Shown here in pieces: positions 34,974 through 46,065 of a stretch of 64,000 nt of DNA; positions within the stretch are counted from its first letter, which is position 1, and every line of letters begins with the position of its first letter. The translations under genes were made by a program, and so were the position numbers. This DNA is from Plectosphaerella cucumerina (taxonomy: Eukaryota; Ascomycota; Sordariomycetes; Glomerellales; Plectosphaerellaceae): the NCBI GenBank assembly GCA_020746995.1, contig JAGPXD010000003.1, positions 1,922,001 through 1,986,000 of the forward strand, read 5' to 3'. The notes beneath the pieces are model-generated. The model did no database searches and was not told the DNA's origin. It was given only the letters and a program-made list of their open reading frames with translations.

Positions 34974-35521
34974 GACGATGAAATTCGGGAGGAGGTTTGC
35001 GCCGAGGTCGATGGTGGGTGTGTCTAGGAAGATCGGGTCTATTGAGCCATGTGGGTGGTTTTGCTGTGATCTCTTCTTCTGAATTTTGACAGAAAGTGCA
35101 CTCAATTTTGCTGTATTCGGGCGTGGTCCTCGAGAGTGACTGTGCCGGGTGACTAGGTGGGATAATTTCGAGGATGTCATTGAAGCTCAATTGACCATCC
35201 GTACTGTGCGTTCTGAAAACCTACACCAAACGCACTGTGCGGCCAGCAACGTGTGTCAGTCGTCATGGTGGGGGAGGATGGGGGGGACTGGCGGTGCGCC
35301 ATCTCGCTCGGCAGCTCTCCACCGACAACCCTCCTGGAAGCAACAGATCGACGGCCGAACGCCAGACGACCTCCGACCGCACCCCTGAGAATCCGACCAT
35401 GCCTCTAGTCTACGCCGAATCCTAGACCGAGCCCTCCAAACGCGCTCGAATATCCCTCCCTCTCTCCGACAGCTACGCCTTCCTAGTCGCGGCCTCAGGT
35501 GGGCCCTAGGCCGCAGACAAC
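34974..35521. promoter_or_regulatory. Divergent promoter region, COQ10 and AP-3 delta
   Basis: 548 bp between divergent starts. An ATG at 35399 opens only eight codons before a stop (MPLVYAES) and would be an upstream ORF if it lies in the AP-3 delta leader. No other gene is seen. Confidence 0.45.
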
Positions 35522-38500
35522 ATGTAGGCTTGCTCATGCTTGTCTTTCCATCGCGGAGGCGAGCGCTAACAATGCCGCGGCAGGTTCGAAAAGTCCCTCT
35601 ACGACCTCATCCGGGGTTTGAGGAACCACAAGGGCAACGAGCGCGAGTACATCCAGAACAGCCTGAAGGAATGTCGCGCCGAAGTTCGCGGCCAGGACAT
35701 GGGTGAGCAGCTTTCCTCCCGCGCGCGGGGGCCACGATACAGCACGGCGTGCTTACACTACCGGCAGACGTCAAGGCCACGGCTCTCATGAAGCTTGTCT
35801 ACCTCGAGATGGTCGGCCATGACATGTCCTGGGCCTCCTTCCATGTGCTCGAGGTCATGTCCTCGCAGAAGTACCACCAGAAGAGGGTCGGCTACCTCGC
35901 GGCGGTACAGAGCTTCAGGCCGGATACGGAGGTTCTGATGCTGGCTACGAACCTTCTGAAGAAGGTGCGTCCTCTCGATGCACAGTGACTCTTGATCTTC
36001 TGCTAAGACTGGACAGGACCTCGCCTCCCCGCACCCGACGACCATCACCCTCCCCATGATCACACTTCCGCACGTCATCACGCCCTCCCTTGCTCTGTCA
36101 ACACTTTCCGACCTGTTGCCACGTCTGAACCACTCGCACCCGAATATTCGGAAGAAAGTCATCGTCACCTTGTACAGACTGGCTCTGGTGTACCCCGAGA
36201 CCCTGAGAGCAGCATGGCCGAAGATCAAGGAGCGCCTGATGGATAAGGACGAGGACCCCAGCGTCACAGCGGCCATTATCAACGTCGTCTGCGAGCTTGG
36301 CTGGCGGAGACCGCACGATTTCCTCCCCTTGGCACCAAGACTATTCGAGCTCCTGGTGGATAGCGGCAACAACTGGATGGCGATCAAGCTCATCAAGCTG
36401 GTATGGCGCATGTCCTTTTCTGATCAAGATGGAACGCTGACAGGAAGCAGTTTGCAACCCTTACGCCGCTGGAACCTCGTCTCGTCCGAAAGCTTCTTCC
36501 GCCCCTCACGGACCTCATCCGAACTACCCCTGCCATGTCGCTGCTGTACGAGTGCATCAATGGCATCATCCAGGGCGGCATTCTGGGGAGCGCCGATGAT
36601 GGGGCCGAGGAGATTGCCACGCTCTGCGTGAACAAGCTCAGGGGCATGATATTGATTGAAGGCGATCCGAACCGTAAGCTTTGAGCTCATTTCGACATCC
36701 TGGAAATCCAACTAACAACAGCCAGTGAAATATGTGGCACTGTTGGCTTTTAACAAGATCGTCCAAACACACCCATTCCTTGTTGCGCAGCAAGAAGACG
36801 TCATTCTGGAGTGTATCGACAGTCCGGACATCACGATTCGAATCAAGGCGCTTGACCTCGTCAAGGGAATGGTCAGCGGCGACAACCTGGTTTCCATCGT
36901 AAGCCGTTTGATGAAGCAATTGAGGACATCGACGCCTTCCAAGGAGCGTCAGCAGCAGGGAGCTCCTCTGGGCCCTGAGCAGGGTTTCGAGTCGGACGAT
37001 GACGCCGAGGTCACCATCAACCCCAAGGCCAAGGAGAAGGATCAGGCGCCACCGCTGCCGGACGACTACCGCATGGACGTGATCCGGCGCATCATCGACA
37101 TGTGCTCTCAGCAAAACTACAGCAATATGGTGGACTTTGACTGGTACATCGACGTTCTTACACAACTCGTCCGCATGGCGCCGACACCCCGTCTCGTCGG
37201 CAGCGAGCTTGAGTCATCGGCCGCCTACGGCGGCGCCAGTGGTGGTGACATCACGGAGAAGATTGGCGACGAGATCCGCAACGTCGCCGTCAAGGTCTTG
37301 GCCATGAGGGGCTCGGCAATCCGCGCCTCCGACATGATCCTGATGCAGCTCAACGCCGACACGCCTGCCGGACACACCATTACCTCCGGTTCGATAAAGT
37401 CGACTGCATGGTTGGCCGGAGAGTACCCTACGATGCTGTCGTCACCCGATGATACGCTGTCTACGCTTTTGCAGGTCATCCCGAGGGTTAGCGTCCCCGC
37501 GATCCTCGTAACGTGCATACAGGCCGTGGCGAAGATCTTTTCCTACATTGCCAGCAACGATCGACAGCTTTGGACGCCAGAGTGGAAGTCGAGGATCACG
37601 CTTCTTATGGCTCGCGTGATCCACGTCTTCGAGCCCCTTGCTCTGCATCCCAATCTCGAAGTGCAGGAGAGGGCGGTCGAGTTCACCGAGCTCTTGAAGC
37701 TCACCGCAGAAGCCGCGTCTGGACAAGCCACGTCAACTGATGACGAAGAGCAAGACCCCCCGCTGCTTCTTACTCAGGCGATTCCTTCGCTGTTCCAAGG
37801 CTGGGAGCTGAACTCTGTGGCTATTGGCGCGCAGAAGAACGTGCCACCGCCTGATGGGTTAGACCTCGATGAGCCCATCCACGCCAACCTTGGCGGCCTT
37901 CTCTCTGGTGCCGACTTTCTCCCCATCACCACAGAAGAGGAAGACGACTTTGCGGTGTACTACCACCAGCGTCCTGCGCCGACGAGCATCTCCTCCGCCT
38001 CCCAGCCTGCCATCAACAGGCTGGTGGAAGGCGCGGAGCCGGAAGAATCTGTCAGCTCGTACCAAGACCCGACGGAAGAGTCGTATCTGGATGCGGATAT
38101 CTTGGCGAGGCGGAAAGCTGAGAGACAGGAGCGGAACCGTGACGACCCCTTCTACATTGGCGGAGGGTTTGCTAGTGCCTCCCGCGCGTCGACCCCTATC
38201 CACAGCATTCTTCAGAAGGAGAACGGGCCGGACCTCGACATTGACTCGATTCCCATCATGCAACTGGACCTCAACCAGCTGGGCACATCAGCGCCATCGC
38301 CGAGCGCGGCGCAACGGCCTGCGCCCCGGCCTCGCCAGAAGGTCGTCATCGCTGCTGACGAGACACTCGCCACCAGCGGCCGTTCGACGCCTCGCAACTA
38401 CGAATCTGAGAATAACTCGGACAGCTTCACCAAGTCACGGGCCAAGAAACTTCGTCAAGGCCTGCTCGGCGTCGACTCGTCACACATTGGCACGCTCAGC

Positions 38501-38920
38501 CTCGAAGGGGACAACGACACCAACAAGGCATCCTCGAACCCGTATGACTACGAGCGACAGCAGCGCGAGGAGGCCGAGATGGCACAGGCGATGAAGGAGG
38601 TCGAGAGACTCCGGCTCGAGATGCAGCGCGCCAACGAGCGGATACACGTGGCGCAAGGCGTCAACGCCGAAGCGACAGTGGTGAAGAAGAAGGTGAAGAA
38701 GAAGAGCTCTGCTGCTGGTGCCGTCGGCGACGATGGGGCGACGGTGGTGAAGAAAAAGAAGAAGAAGAAGGTGGATGCCGCGGCGCCGGAAGAGAACGGG
38801 CCGGCGGCGGACGGGGAGCCTGTGGCGGTCAAGAAGAAAAAGAAGAAGAAGGCGCCCGTCACTGCTGGGGAGGAGCCGCAGCCGCAGCAGCAGGGCGAAG
38901 ATGGCGGCGTGGCCGCGTAG
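35522..38920 (+). CDS. APL5: AP-3 adaptor complex subunit delta
   Basis: Six exons, 35522-35523, 35584-35702, 35768-35964, 36017-36400, 36451-36673 and 36726-38920, give 1039 residues. The start codon is split: AT at 35522-35523, then a 60-bp intron with a GCTAAC branch, then G at 35584. It yields M-FEKSLYDLIRGLRNHKGN, the conserved AP-3 delta N-terminus. No in-frame ATG upstream in exon 2 could replace it. The remaining introns are 65, 52, 50 and 52 bp. The adaptin HEAT-repeat region spans roughly residues 1-600 (KATALMKLVYLEMVGHDMSW, NIRKKVIVTLYRLALVYPET, KYVALLAFNKIVQTHPFLV). A disordered hinge follows. The tail ends in Lys runs (VKKKKKKKVDAAA, VKKKKKKKAPV). AP-3 sorts cargo from the Golgi or endosome to the vacuole. 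Confidence 0.93.
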
Positions 38921-39622
38921 GCACCTGGTTGACGAAGGCATGAATGATATAGAAGCATACGTAACCCAGGGTCCGCAAGCGACGGCATTGCATTTGTTTC
39001 GTCTTTAGTGCAGGGTGTCTGGTGATGTGTTGCTGTCTGGGCGATGGTGCTGCGTTGGGTGTCGAGGCTTCGATGATACCCCCTTTTACTGGCAGCCGGC
39101 TTCACAGCCGGCTGAGTCTTTACGGCCAGCATTGAGATGAGTACCTAGATTATTTGTCATCTATTGCCGTCAAACTCCGATTGCTCCGGCGAAGAACTTC
39201 CAGGCAACAGTTCCATCATTTGATGCTGATGTCGAGGCTCGCAGAATATGCCCTTCTGATCTCTCGGTCACCCCGGATTTCAAACACACCGGTCACACAC
39301 TTTGTGTTCACAATCACAACATGGAGAGTTTCTCGGCTCAGCTTCGGCTTCGCTCTTACTCATTCTCTGTACAGACGGCACAGCTTTTCAAACTTGATGC
39401 CGGCTGACGTCAGAAAACCAAGCTAGAAGTACGGTCCGACATCACACATCCTCGGGAGATTTCTGCCTATTCCAGTTACATGTTGTTGTTCACCGTAGCT
39501 CACCGAGGTTGTGAACCATGGTTCGTAGGCCACCACCTGGTCACCGCCACTCGGAAGGCACCCGTTGTGGTCTTTGCATAGCCGCTCCGACGACCACGGA
39601 AACGCCGGGGAGGGTAGTCTAG

Positions 39623-39645
39623 ACGCGTAAAGGGGGTTTACGCGT
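39623..39645. repeat. Perfect inverted repeat with ACGCGT ends (hairpin-capable)
   Basis: ACGCGTAAA (39623-39631), a five-G loop, then TTTACGCGT (39637-39645). Each arm contains ACGCGT, the core of the MluI cell-cycle box bound by MBF-type factors. It lies about 860 bp upstream of the small secreted protein gene. Function is inferred only from the motif. Confidence 0.7.
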
Positions 39646-40047
39646 GTTTGTGAGAAGGTCGTGTGTAAGTTCTGGGGTGGTCACGGGCTGTTATTGAAGC
39701 AGATCACTACCACCCAGGGCTGCTGCAGTATTGATGAATGGTAAGGGGCACGTCGTAGAGAGAATGGGTTGGTTCCATTCGATCTCATGCAGATGCCATG
39801 ATGTAGCAGCGAGATCCAGAAGCGGTGATTTGAAGATAAGTTGATGATTCTGACCACATGACGGAAGCAGGAGTCTCTGTCAAAGTTCGAGGATGGGTAT
39901 AACCTCATCAAATATCATATAGACCTGATCATTTCCCACTACAAGAGTCGAAAGGATTCCAATGGCTCAGCTGATGTGAGCGAATGGTGTACCGAGCCGG
40001 GTTGAACTGCTCCCGGTGGGATGATGATTGCAAAGCTCGCTGTACCA

Positions 40048-40080
40048 GTGACCAAACCTACGTGACCAAACCTAAGTGAC
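40048..40080. repeat. 14-bp direct repeat, about 2.4 copies
   Basis: GTGACCAAACCTAC is followed at once by GTGACCAAACCTAA and then GTGAC. It is non-coding and lies upstream of the small secreted protein gene. Confidence 0.75.
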
Positions 40081-40504
40081 GAAGCTAAGATACGAGAGCT
40101 GGTGGCAAAGATGAGGAGTCCTGAACCATTTTCTGCTACTCCAGCCAAATAGAGACATAACCTTCGAAGCAACCGACAGGCACCGCCGCTCCAAACCCAT
40201 TATCCCGTTCGTGGGCGGTGTGGCTCTTACTGAGGCCTTCACCGGCTTGAGCTGTGATTCGACATCACGAGAACCCTAGGGGCGTCGACTGCCTAGACAT
40301 CTTACGCAAGCTGTTGAAGTTCGAGACGGAGAGAGTGAAGCGACATCATGGCACGGAAAGAGAGCTTGAACAGCCTCGACAATCAAGTATAAAACAGTCT
40401 TGCCCCTTGTCTCCAGCTCGAAAAAAAACCATCTGCATCTCATTCTACTTCTACAGTCCTCAGACCACTCAAACAAATCCAATTATCTCTTCACCTTCGC
40501 AAAA

Positions 40505-40898
40505 ATGCAGATCACCACCATCGCCGTCGCCATCGTGGCTGCCGCCAGCGGCGCCTCTGCCTTCACCAGGGCCTGCCCCTTCCCCCAGGTCCTCTGTGGC
40601 TACACCCTGAACAACGGTGTCTACGGTAAGTCACCACAGCCGTAAGCTTTCTCGGGAGTAGAGAGCAGCAACTTACTTGAGGATAGGCTACACCCGTTCT
40701 GAGCTCATCGATGCCCTTCGCAGGGGTGGCGTGGACCCGACCATCCCCGGTGTCATCGAGCACAGCCTCTACAACTGCACCAACACCGTCGGAGGCATCG
40801 CCACCACCCGTGCCCAGTTCTGCGGTAACGGAAAGTGCGTTGAGCCCAACCCGGGCAACCCCGAGGCCCCTGGCCCCAACGCCGTCTGCAAGCCTTAG
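40505..40898 (+). CDS. Small secreted cysteine-containing protein
   Basis: Two exons, 40505-40625 and 40687-40898, give 110 residues; the 61-bp intron starts GTAAGT. The first 19 residues (MQITTIAVAIVAAASGASA) are a clear signal peptide. The mature part of about 91 residues has six cysteines (contexts RACPF, VLCGY, YNCTN, QFCGN, GKCVE, AVCKP), enough for three disulfides, and one N-glycosylation site (NCT). No domain is recognised. Short secreted cysteine-rich proteins with one intron are common in fungi. Some are host-interaction effectors, others cell-wall or antimicrobial proteins, and this sequence alone cannot decide. A TATAAA string at about 40389 lies 116 bp upstream of the ATG. Confidence 0.82.
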
Positions 40899-41939
40899 AA
40901 GGTGGCTGTTGAGTCTGTCTTCTTGGAGGTCTTGAAGAAGGGTGACTGTTGAGACTGTTGATATCAGTCATGGAGAGTCAAGAAGGACCCCCGGCTATAA
41001 CATGGTCGCACCTGTCCTGTTTCCTTTCTTGTGCGAAGTCAAGCTGGCCAGCTGTTCCGCTCGTTTCTTAGCTACAGTACACGTAGATTCGTTATACACA
41101 GAGCTCAGGCTACAAATTTGAGGCATCTTGATCCGTGACATGACCTTCATGGGCAGCTCCAAGTACACGTGGCTCATGGCTTAAGAGGATGGAACGTCTC
41201 ACAGCGCACACCAAGACGAATGCTACGAGAGAAACTTTGCGGCGGGCAATTCGTGAATATCCTCTGACTTAAGGGACTTTAGTTTCCCAAATGATATCGA
41301 CTCCACACAGGTACTGTGGATGGTGCCGAATAGATGCTATTCCGGAGTAATACCTGAACGCGACCGATTCGGACAAACTCCATACCGGGACTTTGGAAGA
41401 GGCAGATACGGCACAAGGAATCGGTGTGTCTTCAATCCCAGATTGCTGCTTTCTCCACATATGGTTCTCCGAGGTGCATTCTGGGCTTCCTGATAAGCTG
41501 TGATAGAAAACTCGAGGCGGGAATAGCTCGGTCGTGTTGTTCGGTGTCTGCGAACAATCGCGTGCTCTTCCTGGGGTTTGGCTGCTTACCCCTATTTTTA
41601 TCGTCGGTGTTTGGTCTGGATCGTGATGCGTGGGGCAGCGGGGTCACGGCATCAGCAGGCGGCAACTTGAGCAGCTCCGATGGCATGAAGAAATGCTCTT
41701 AAGAAACACTGCTTGGCAGACTTCCTCTGCATCAGAAGTGTTATTTCGACGACAAGACACAAAGCCCGGAAACACAAAATTGTCGTCTTCGAGCCTGCCT
41801 TCACAACTTGAACTTGACCACAAATTCCGAACTCTGCTAGTGGGGACACATCTTCAACCTCACCTCACACTCTCACCTTACCTCCAAAGCTTACCAATCC
41901 ACACCTACCAACATCCAACCACACCCTATCATCACAACC
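40899..41939. other. Intergenic spacer between the small secreted protein and alpha/beta hydrolase genes
   Basis: 1.04 kb. It holds the 3' UTR of the upstream gene and a leader rich in CACC and ACCAC runs from about 41850 to 41939. No coding signal is seen. Confidence 0.45.
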
Positions 41940-42923
41940 ATGACAGCCAACTCCAGCGAACTCGTTCTCCCTCGCCCGGGCAGCCTGTCCGACTCGTCCC
42001 AGGCGCCCATCCCTGGCCCGACCGAGTCGGTCTTCACCGCGACCTTTGGCGCCCTCCTGCCGCCCGCCAAGTACCTCACCACAACGACGGGCAAGGCAGC
42101 CTACTACGAGATCCTTCCATCCGCCGGCGCAGACGGTCTTTGCGGGCCCGATCGAGTCCTCTTCATCCACGGCGTGCAGACCCCGGCGCTGGGCATGCTT
42201 CCCCTCGCCCGCGCCCTGCAGGAGTCCTTCCCGCAGTCTCATCTCGCCCTCGTCGACCTCTGGGGCCATGGCCTGAGCGACACACCTGTCCTGCCCCACG
42301 AGCCGAGCCTCTTCTTTGCTCTCATCGATGCGCTGCTTGACCACCTGGGCTGGCCTACCGTCCACCTCGTCGGCTTCTCCTTCGGCGGCGCTACCACGGT
42401 GGGATACGTTGCCTCCCGGCCCTCTCGCGTGAAGAGCTTCACTCTCGTCGCTCCGGCTGGCCTCATCCCCTCCGGGCAGTTCTCCGCCGAGCAGAAGGCG
42501 CATCTGCAGGGCGGTGGTGACGAGGTCGCGGCACGAAAGTGGGTGCTGCAGGTCCTTGAAGGCGGAGAACTGGTCGTGCCATCGGACTGGAAGGAGCGAG
42601 TGCAAAAGGGCGAGGTTGTCGCTGAAGCCGTTCGGGAGTGGCAGATGCGCGAGCACCCTGGCCACACGGCTTCCGTTGTCGCTGTCTTCAGGGACGGCGG
42701 TGTCATGGACAACGACGCCCAATTCGTCAAGGCGGCTGCTTCTGGGATTCCCTCGCTTGCGGTGCTGGGCGAGAAGGACGACCTTTGCACTAAGGAGCAG
42801 CTGGAGAAGCTTGGTTTTAGTGATGTGGTTGTGGTCCCCGACGCGGGACACGGCGTCGTCAGAGAACGTGTGCCGGAGGTTGCAGCGCCAATCCGAGCCT
42901 TCTGGTCGAAGCTCTCAGAGTAG
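41940..42923 (+). CDS. Alpha/beta-hydrolase fold protein
   Basis: A single exon of 327 codons. The fold signatures are VLFIHGVQTPALGM (oxyanion-hole HG at 77-78), LALVDLWGHGLSDTP, and the nucleophile elbow HLVGFSFGGATTVGY with Ser147. Late in the protein are VLGEKDDLCT, a likely acid residue, and PDAGHGVVRE with the catalytic histidine. The set Ser-Asp-His fits an active hydrolase such as an esterase, lactonase or dehalogenase-like enzyme. The substrate cannot be told. No signal peptide is seen, so it is probably cytosolic. A long antisense ORF over the same span is a shadow of codon bias. Confidence 0.88.
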   Translation: MTANSSELVLPRPGSLSDSSQAPIPGPTESVFTATFGALLPPAKYLTTTTGKAAYYEILPSAGADGLCGPDRVLFIHGVQTPALGMLPLARALQESFPQSHLALVDLWGHGLSDTPVLPHEPSLFFALIDALLDHLGWPTVHLVGFSFGGATTVGYVASRPSRVKSFTLVAPAGLIPSGQFSAEQKAHLQGGGDEVAARKWVLQVLEGGELVVPSDWKERVQKGEVVAEAVREWQMREHPGHTASVVAVFRDGGVMDNDAQFVKAAASGIPSLAVLGEKDDLCTKEQLEKLGFSDVVVVPDAGHGVVRERVPEVAAPIRAFWSKLSE

Positions 42924-43842
42924 TAGAGCGGGTTATATAACTAAGATAGAAAGTATGATCAGTTTCATCATGAGAGTGTCAACATAAGCATCACCGTGGG
43001 AAGGGCCAAGGAGATGACCGAGCCAAAGTTGGTACCGGGTTTACTTCAAGGCGCCTCGCACGCCTACAGGAGTTTCGACATCATCTGCGACTGGGTATTC
43101 GAAGACGAAGAAGCGCACATGTATTTCCGTGTTGCTACACCAGTGAATGCTGAGCGGGAGGGGACTGATAGGGCTGCCAATGATGCATAATCAGGTTCAT
43201 TTCTCCGTGGTGTTTCCGCAGTGGAGCGAGCGAAGGATGCGCCAGCGTTACAAGGACATGACTAGCATGGAGACATCGCCTGATCGCCGAATATCATTAC
43301 GTGAAGGATCCAACGTAACAGGGGTGCGTAGTCAGTTCTGTTGCTTGTCATGTTCAAATTCTCAAGACAACTCCAGGGCCTCTAGCCGCCGTTGCCGGTG
43401 GACTAGTCATGTAAACTGCCCCGGCAGTTCCAGAAACGGCGTGAACAGTGCCTTAAACAATGTGAAGTCGGAGTTGCGAGAAGCAGGGCCCTTCGAGGAC
43501 ATGTTGCTTGACGTGACAGGACCTCGAAACAACCCACGACTCCCTGCATATCGCACAGACAGACCCAATCACCACCCAAGATATCCTGCGGCAATGAAGA
43601 TCCTTAGACATAGTACGAGACTAACACAATCCTTGTGCAAGGATGTTTGGCTTCCAAGCTTCGAAGCGGCCCGAGGAGACTGCATACCCGATGGCCCGAT
43701 CCCTGGTCTTTCCCAATTCAAGTCCAGTTCGCTTTCAGTCGTGAATTGTGGCAGTTAATCTTGCTGTCTCCCGTTCCGACACACTGAACTTAGAGGTCGA
43801 GGCCCCATATCGAAAGTATCTATTTGGGACCGGTCAAGCATT
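42924..43842. other. Intergenic spacer between the alpha/beta hydrolase and kelch genes
   Basis: 0.92 kb without a recognised gene. An ORF at 43147-43758 has no family signature and biased composition is absent. Confidence 0.4.
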
Positions 43843-45761
43843 ATGGCGTACGGCAACTTTGGTCTCGTCTCTGTACTCGCCCTGGCCCTACAATTGACAG
43901 TAGGCCATGCGCAAGACAGCTCCGATGAAGACTCGGCCCTTTCATCGGCTCCTTCGGCTGATAACTTCTTGACGAGGCACTCGCCCCAAGGTTTGCCCGC
44001 CAACAAACGGCTCTTCGCTGAATGCAACGAATACTTACACCAATGCAGTTTCCGTCATCGGAAACTACGTCTACATTGACGGTGGTCACATTACCCAGCT
44101 TGTAGACGATGAGCCCGTCCTCATGCGGTCAGGTAGGTGCTGCAGCTGTCAAATGATCTTGGTGGGAGTATGCGGTCTGCTGACTTTGAACTGGATCAGT
44201 GAACCATACGCTGTCGATCGACTTGTCTCAGTCATGGGCTACCGAAGACGTCGAGATCAAAGAAATCGAGAAGACCTCGCCTAGCCACGTCCTCCAGGCA
44301 CAGTTCACCGACCCGACCTCCGACGCATTCTACATCTGGGGCGGATACAACCTGAACAAGACCGAGAGTGCCCGGGAGAGACCGTCAGACTTCTGGAAGT
44401 TCACAGCCGACGGCAGCGGCGTCGGTTCCTGGAGTAACGAGGCGCAACGCAGCAACGTGTTCCAGGGCTTCGAGAGGGTGCAGGCCGGCGCACACGTTAC
44501 GACAGACGACTGTGGGTTCTACTTTGGCGGCGCTGTAACCGCTCCCTCCAACGAAGATTCGCACAGCGCCGTGCCAGGCTACATCCGATTCAACTTCACC
44601 TCGAACGACCTCAACTGGCAGAACGTGACGGACGCACCGTACTCGGAAAAGTCGACGCTGTACGGCGGAACAGCCACATGGATCCCGAATTTCGGGCCTA
44701 ACGGTCTGATCATGCTCCTCGGAGGACAGTCGAATGGTATTGGAAACAGCGGGAGGGTGGAATACCTGAGGATGGACGTCGTCTACTTCATGGACCCCGT
44801 GACGGGTAGGTGGTCCTCTCAGAGCACGAGCGGCGACGTCCCTTCGAGGCGCATACACCATTGCAGCGTTGGAGCTCGGAGCCAGGACGGTACCTTTGAG
44901 ATGTGAGTCCGAGCCAGCCGGCCACGTAGCCACCAAACTGACAATGTGACCAGCTTCATGTTTGGCGGCAGGGATGAAGAGAGAGAGGCGCTGGGGGATA
45001 TCTATATCCTGAGCCTCCCAGGCTTCGTCTGGAAGAAAGCTGAAGCCGAGACAGATCCGCGGGGTGCTATGGGCTGCACCGTTGTCGGAAACCGCCAGAT
45101 GCTCACGGTGGGAGGCGTCAACCTCTCTTTGAAGTTCTGGGACCTTTGGCAGACGAAGGACTCCTTCTCTCAGGGTCTGGGCATCTTCGACATGTCCAAT
45201 TTGAACTGGAGAGGTACCTATGATGTCAATGGGCGGCATACGAGTCCCCGGAGACTGTCCAGTCATGGTATACAGAGGGGTAAGTCGTCTCATCAGGCCA
45301 GTCGCCACCACTGGCCAATGCTCAAGTTCAATGTCTGACCCGAGAACAGGGGGCTCGAAAATGTCAACTGGGCATCGGAGGAGGTCAAAAGCCTCTTCGC
45401 CAAGGCCAATAACGACCCGTCGGGCAACTCTGGAGGTGACGGATCCGCCTCAGGAGACAGTGACAGTTCCTCGTCAACCCCAACGGCGGCGATTGCCGGA
45501 GGCGTGGTGGGCGGTGTCGTTGCAGTTGCACTGGCCTTTGCGGTCTTCTGGTTCTTGCGGCGCCGTCGGAAGGCTGCGGATGCTGGGAAGGGCGTGGTCG
45601 AACGTGCCGATGAGAAGAAAATGGGTGATGGCGCAGGTCCGAACACAGTTGGAGGCCCTGCAGAATTGGCGACCCCTGGTCAAGCGTTCGAACTGCACGC
45701 AGATTCGGCCAAGCCAGAGCTCGACAGCTCGCCGGCAACACCCATGGTCCAAGGAAGATAA
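43843..45761 (+). CDS. Kelch-repeat, single-pass membrane protein with an apparent 1-bp frameshift
   Basis: Exons 43843-43990, 44049-44132, 44200-44902, 44954-45279 and 45350-45761; introns are 58, 67, 51 and 70 bp. The N-terminus is a signal peptide (MAYGNFGLVSVLALALQLT). The ectodomain has kelch-like blades (FYIWGGYNLN, LIMLLGGQSNG, FMFGGRDEERE, MLTVGGVNL). Near the end is LGIFDMSNLNW, then a Tyr-Asp-Val-Asn segment. The frame is lost at about 45231-45235. The expected continuation, AYESPETVQSWYTEG, then GLENVNWASEEVKSLF and a membrane helix (AIAGGVVGGVVAVALAFAVF, about 45491-45550) followed by RRRRK, is open only in the frame reached by adding one base. With that base the sum is 557 residues; without it the reading ends in a short unrelated tail. 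The cause is either a real mutation or a sequence error in the GGG run. Confidence 0.72.
45231..45235 (+). other. Site of the apparent frameshift in the kelch gene
   Basis: The upstream frame reads Asp-Val-Asn-Gly-Arg and the downstream conserved frame reads Ala-Tyr-Glu-Ser-Pro. They are out of register by one missing base at GGGCG. No intron with a valid donor and acceptor reconciles them: the only candidate, 45214-45262, ends in the wrong frame. Confidence 0.65.
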
Positions 45762-46065
45762 GAGCACATAACTAGCGGGACGACAGTCCTCTGGCTCTAC
45801 AGCCACTTTGATAATTTAATATTTAAATACATTTGAACTTGTTTCTGGAGATGAGTCGACAGTGTCGTCTTGGGGGTGATTATGTAATATACTTATGCCG
45901 TAGCTGGCAGAGGTGACTAGCGGGGCGGTAAATGCATATAGCCGAGTCAACCGTTGTAACCGACTGTAAAATCAAGCGCCAATGATTTTGGGGCATCGTC
46001 AACTTCAACCGTGACCTCGCGATCAGCAAGGCAAAAGACAGGACTGCAGTGCGGTAACCGGCAAA
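45762..46065. other. Short intergenic spacer, kelch gene to uS13m
   Basis: 304 bp. It includes an AT-rich stretch, TAATTTAATATTTAAATAC (about 45812-45830), probably the 3' UTR of the kelch gene, and the promoter of uS13m. No gene is seen. Confidence 0.45.

Larger units (their letters stand above)
38921..40504. other. 1.6-kb intergenic region upstream of the small secreted protein gene
   Basis: AT-richer than average. It holds a 9-bp perfect inverted repeat at 39623-39645 and a 14-bp direct repeat at 40048-40080. A palindromic octamer AGCCGGCT occurs twice close together (about 39093-39114) just after AP-3 delta. The last 60 bp before 40505 include many short AC-rich runs, typical of a leader. 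No gene is recognised. Confidence 0.4.

Noticed and set aside
39092..39115. Two AGCCGGCT palindromes as a terminator hairpin after AP-3 delta
   Set aside because: Eukaryotic pol II genes do not use such terminators; probably chance in GC-rich DNA.
41865..42851. 328-codon minus-strand ORF over the alpha/beta hydrolase gene
   Set aside because: Antisense shadow of a well-supported hydrolase, no family signature.
45214..45262. 49-bp intron that could explain the kelch frame change
   Set aside because: Donor GTACCT and acceptor CCAG exist, but the resulting frame runs into unrelated Arg/Ser-rich sequence and removes the conserved Tyr-Glu-Ser-Pro segment.
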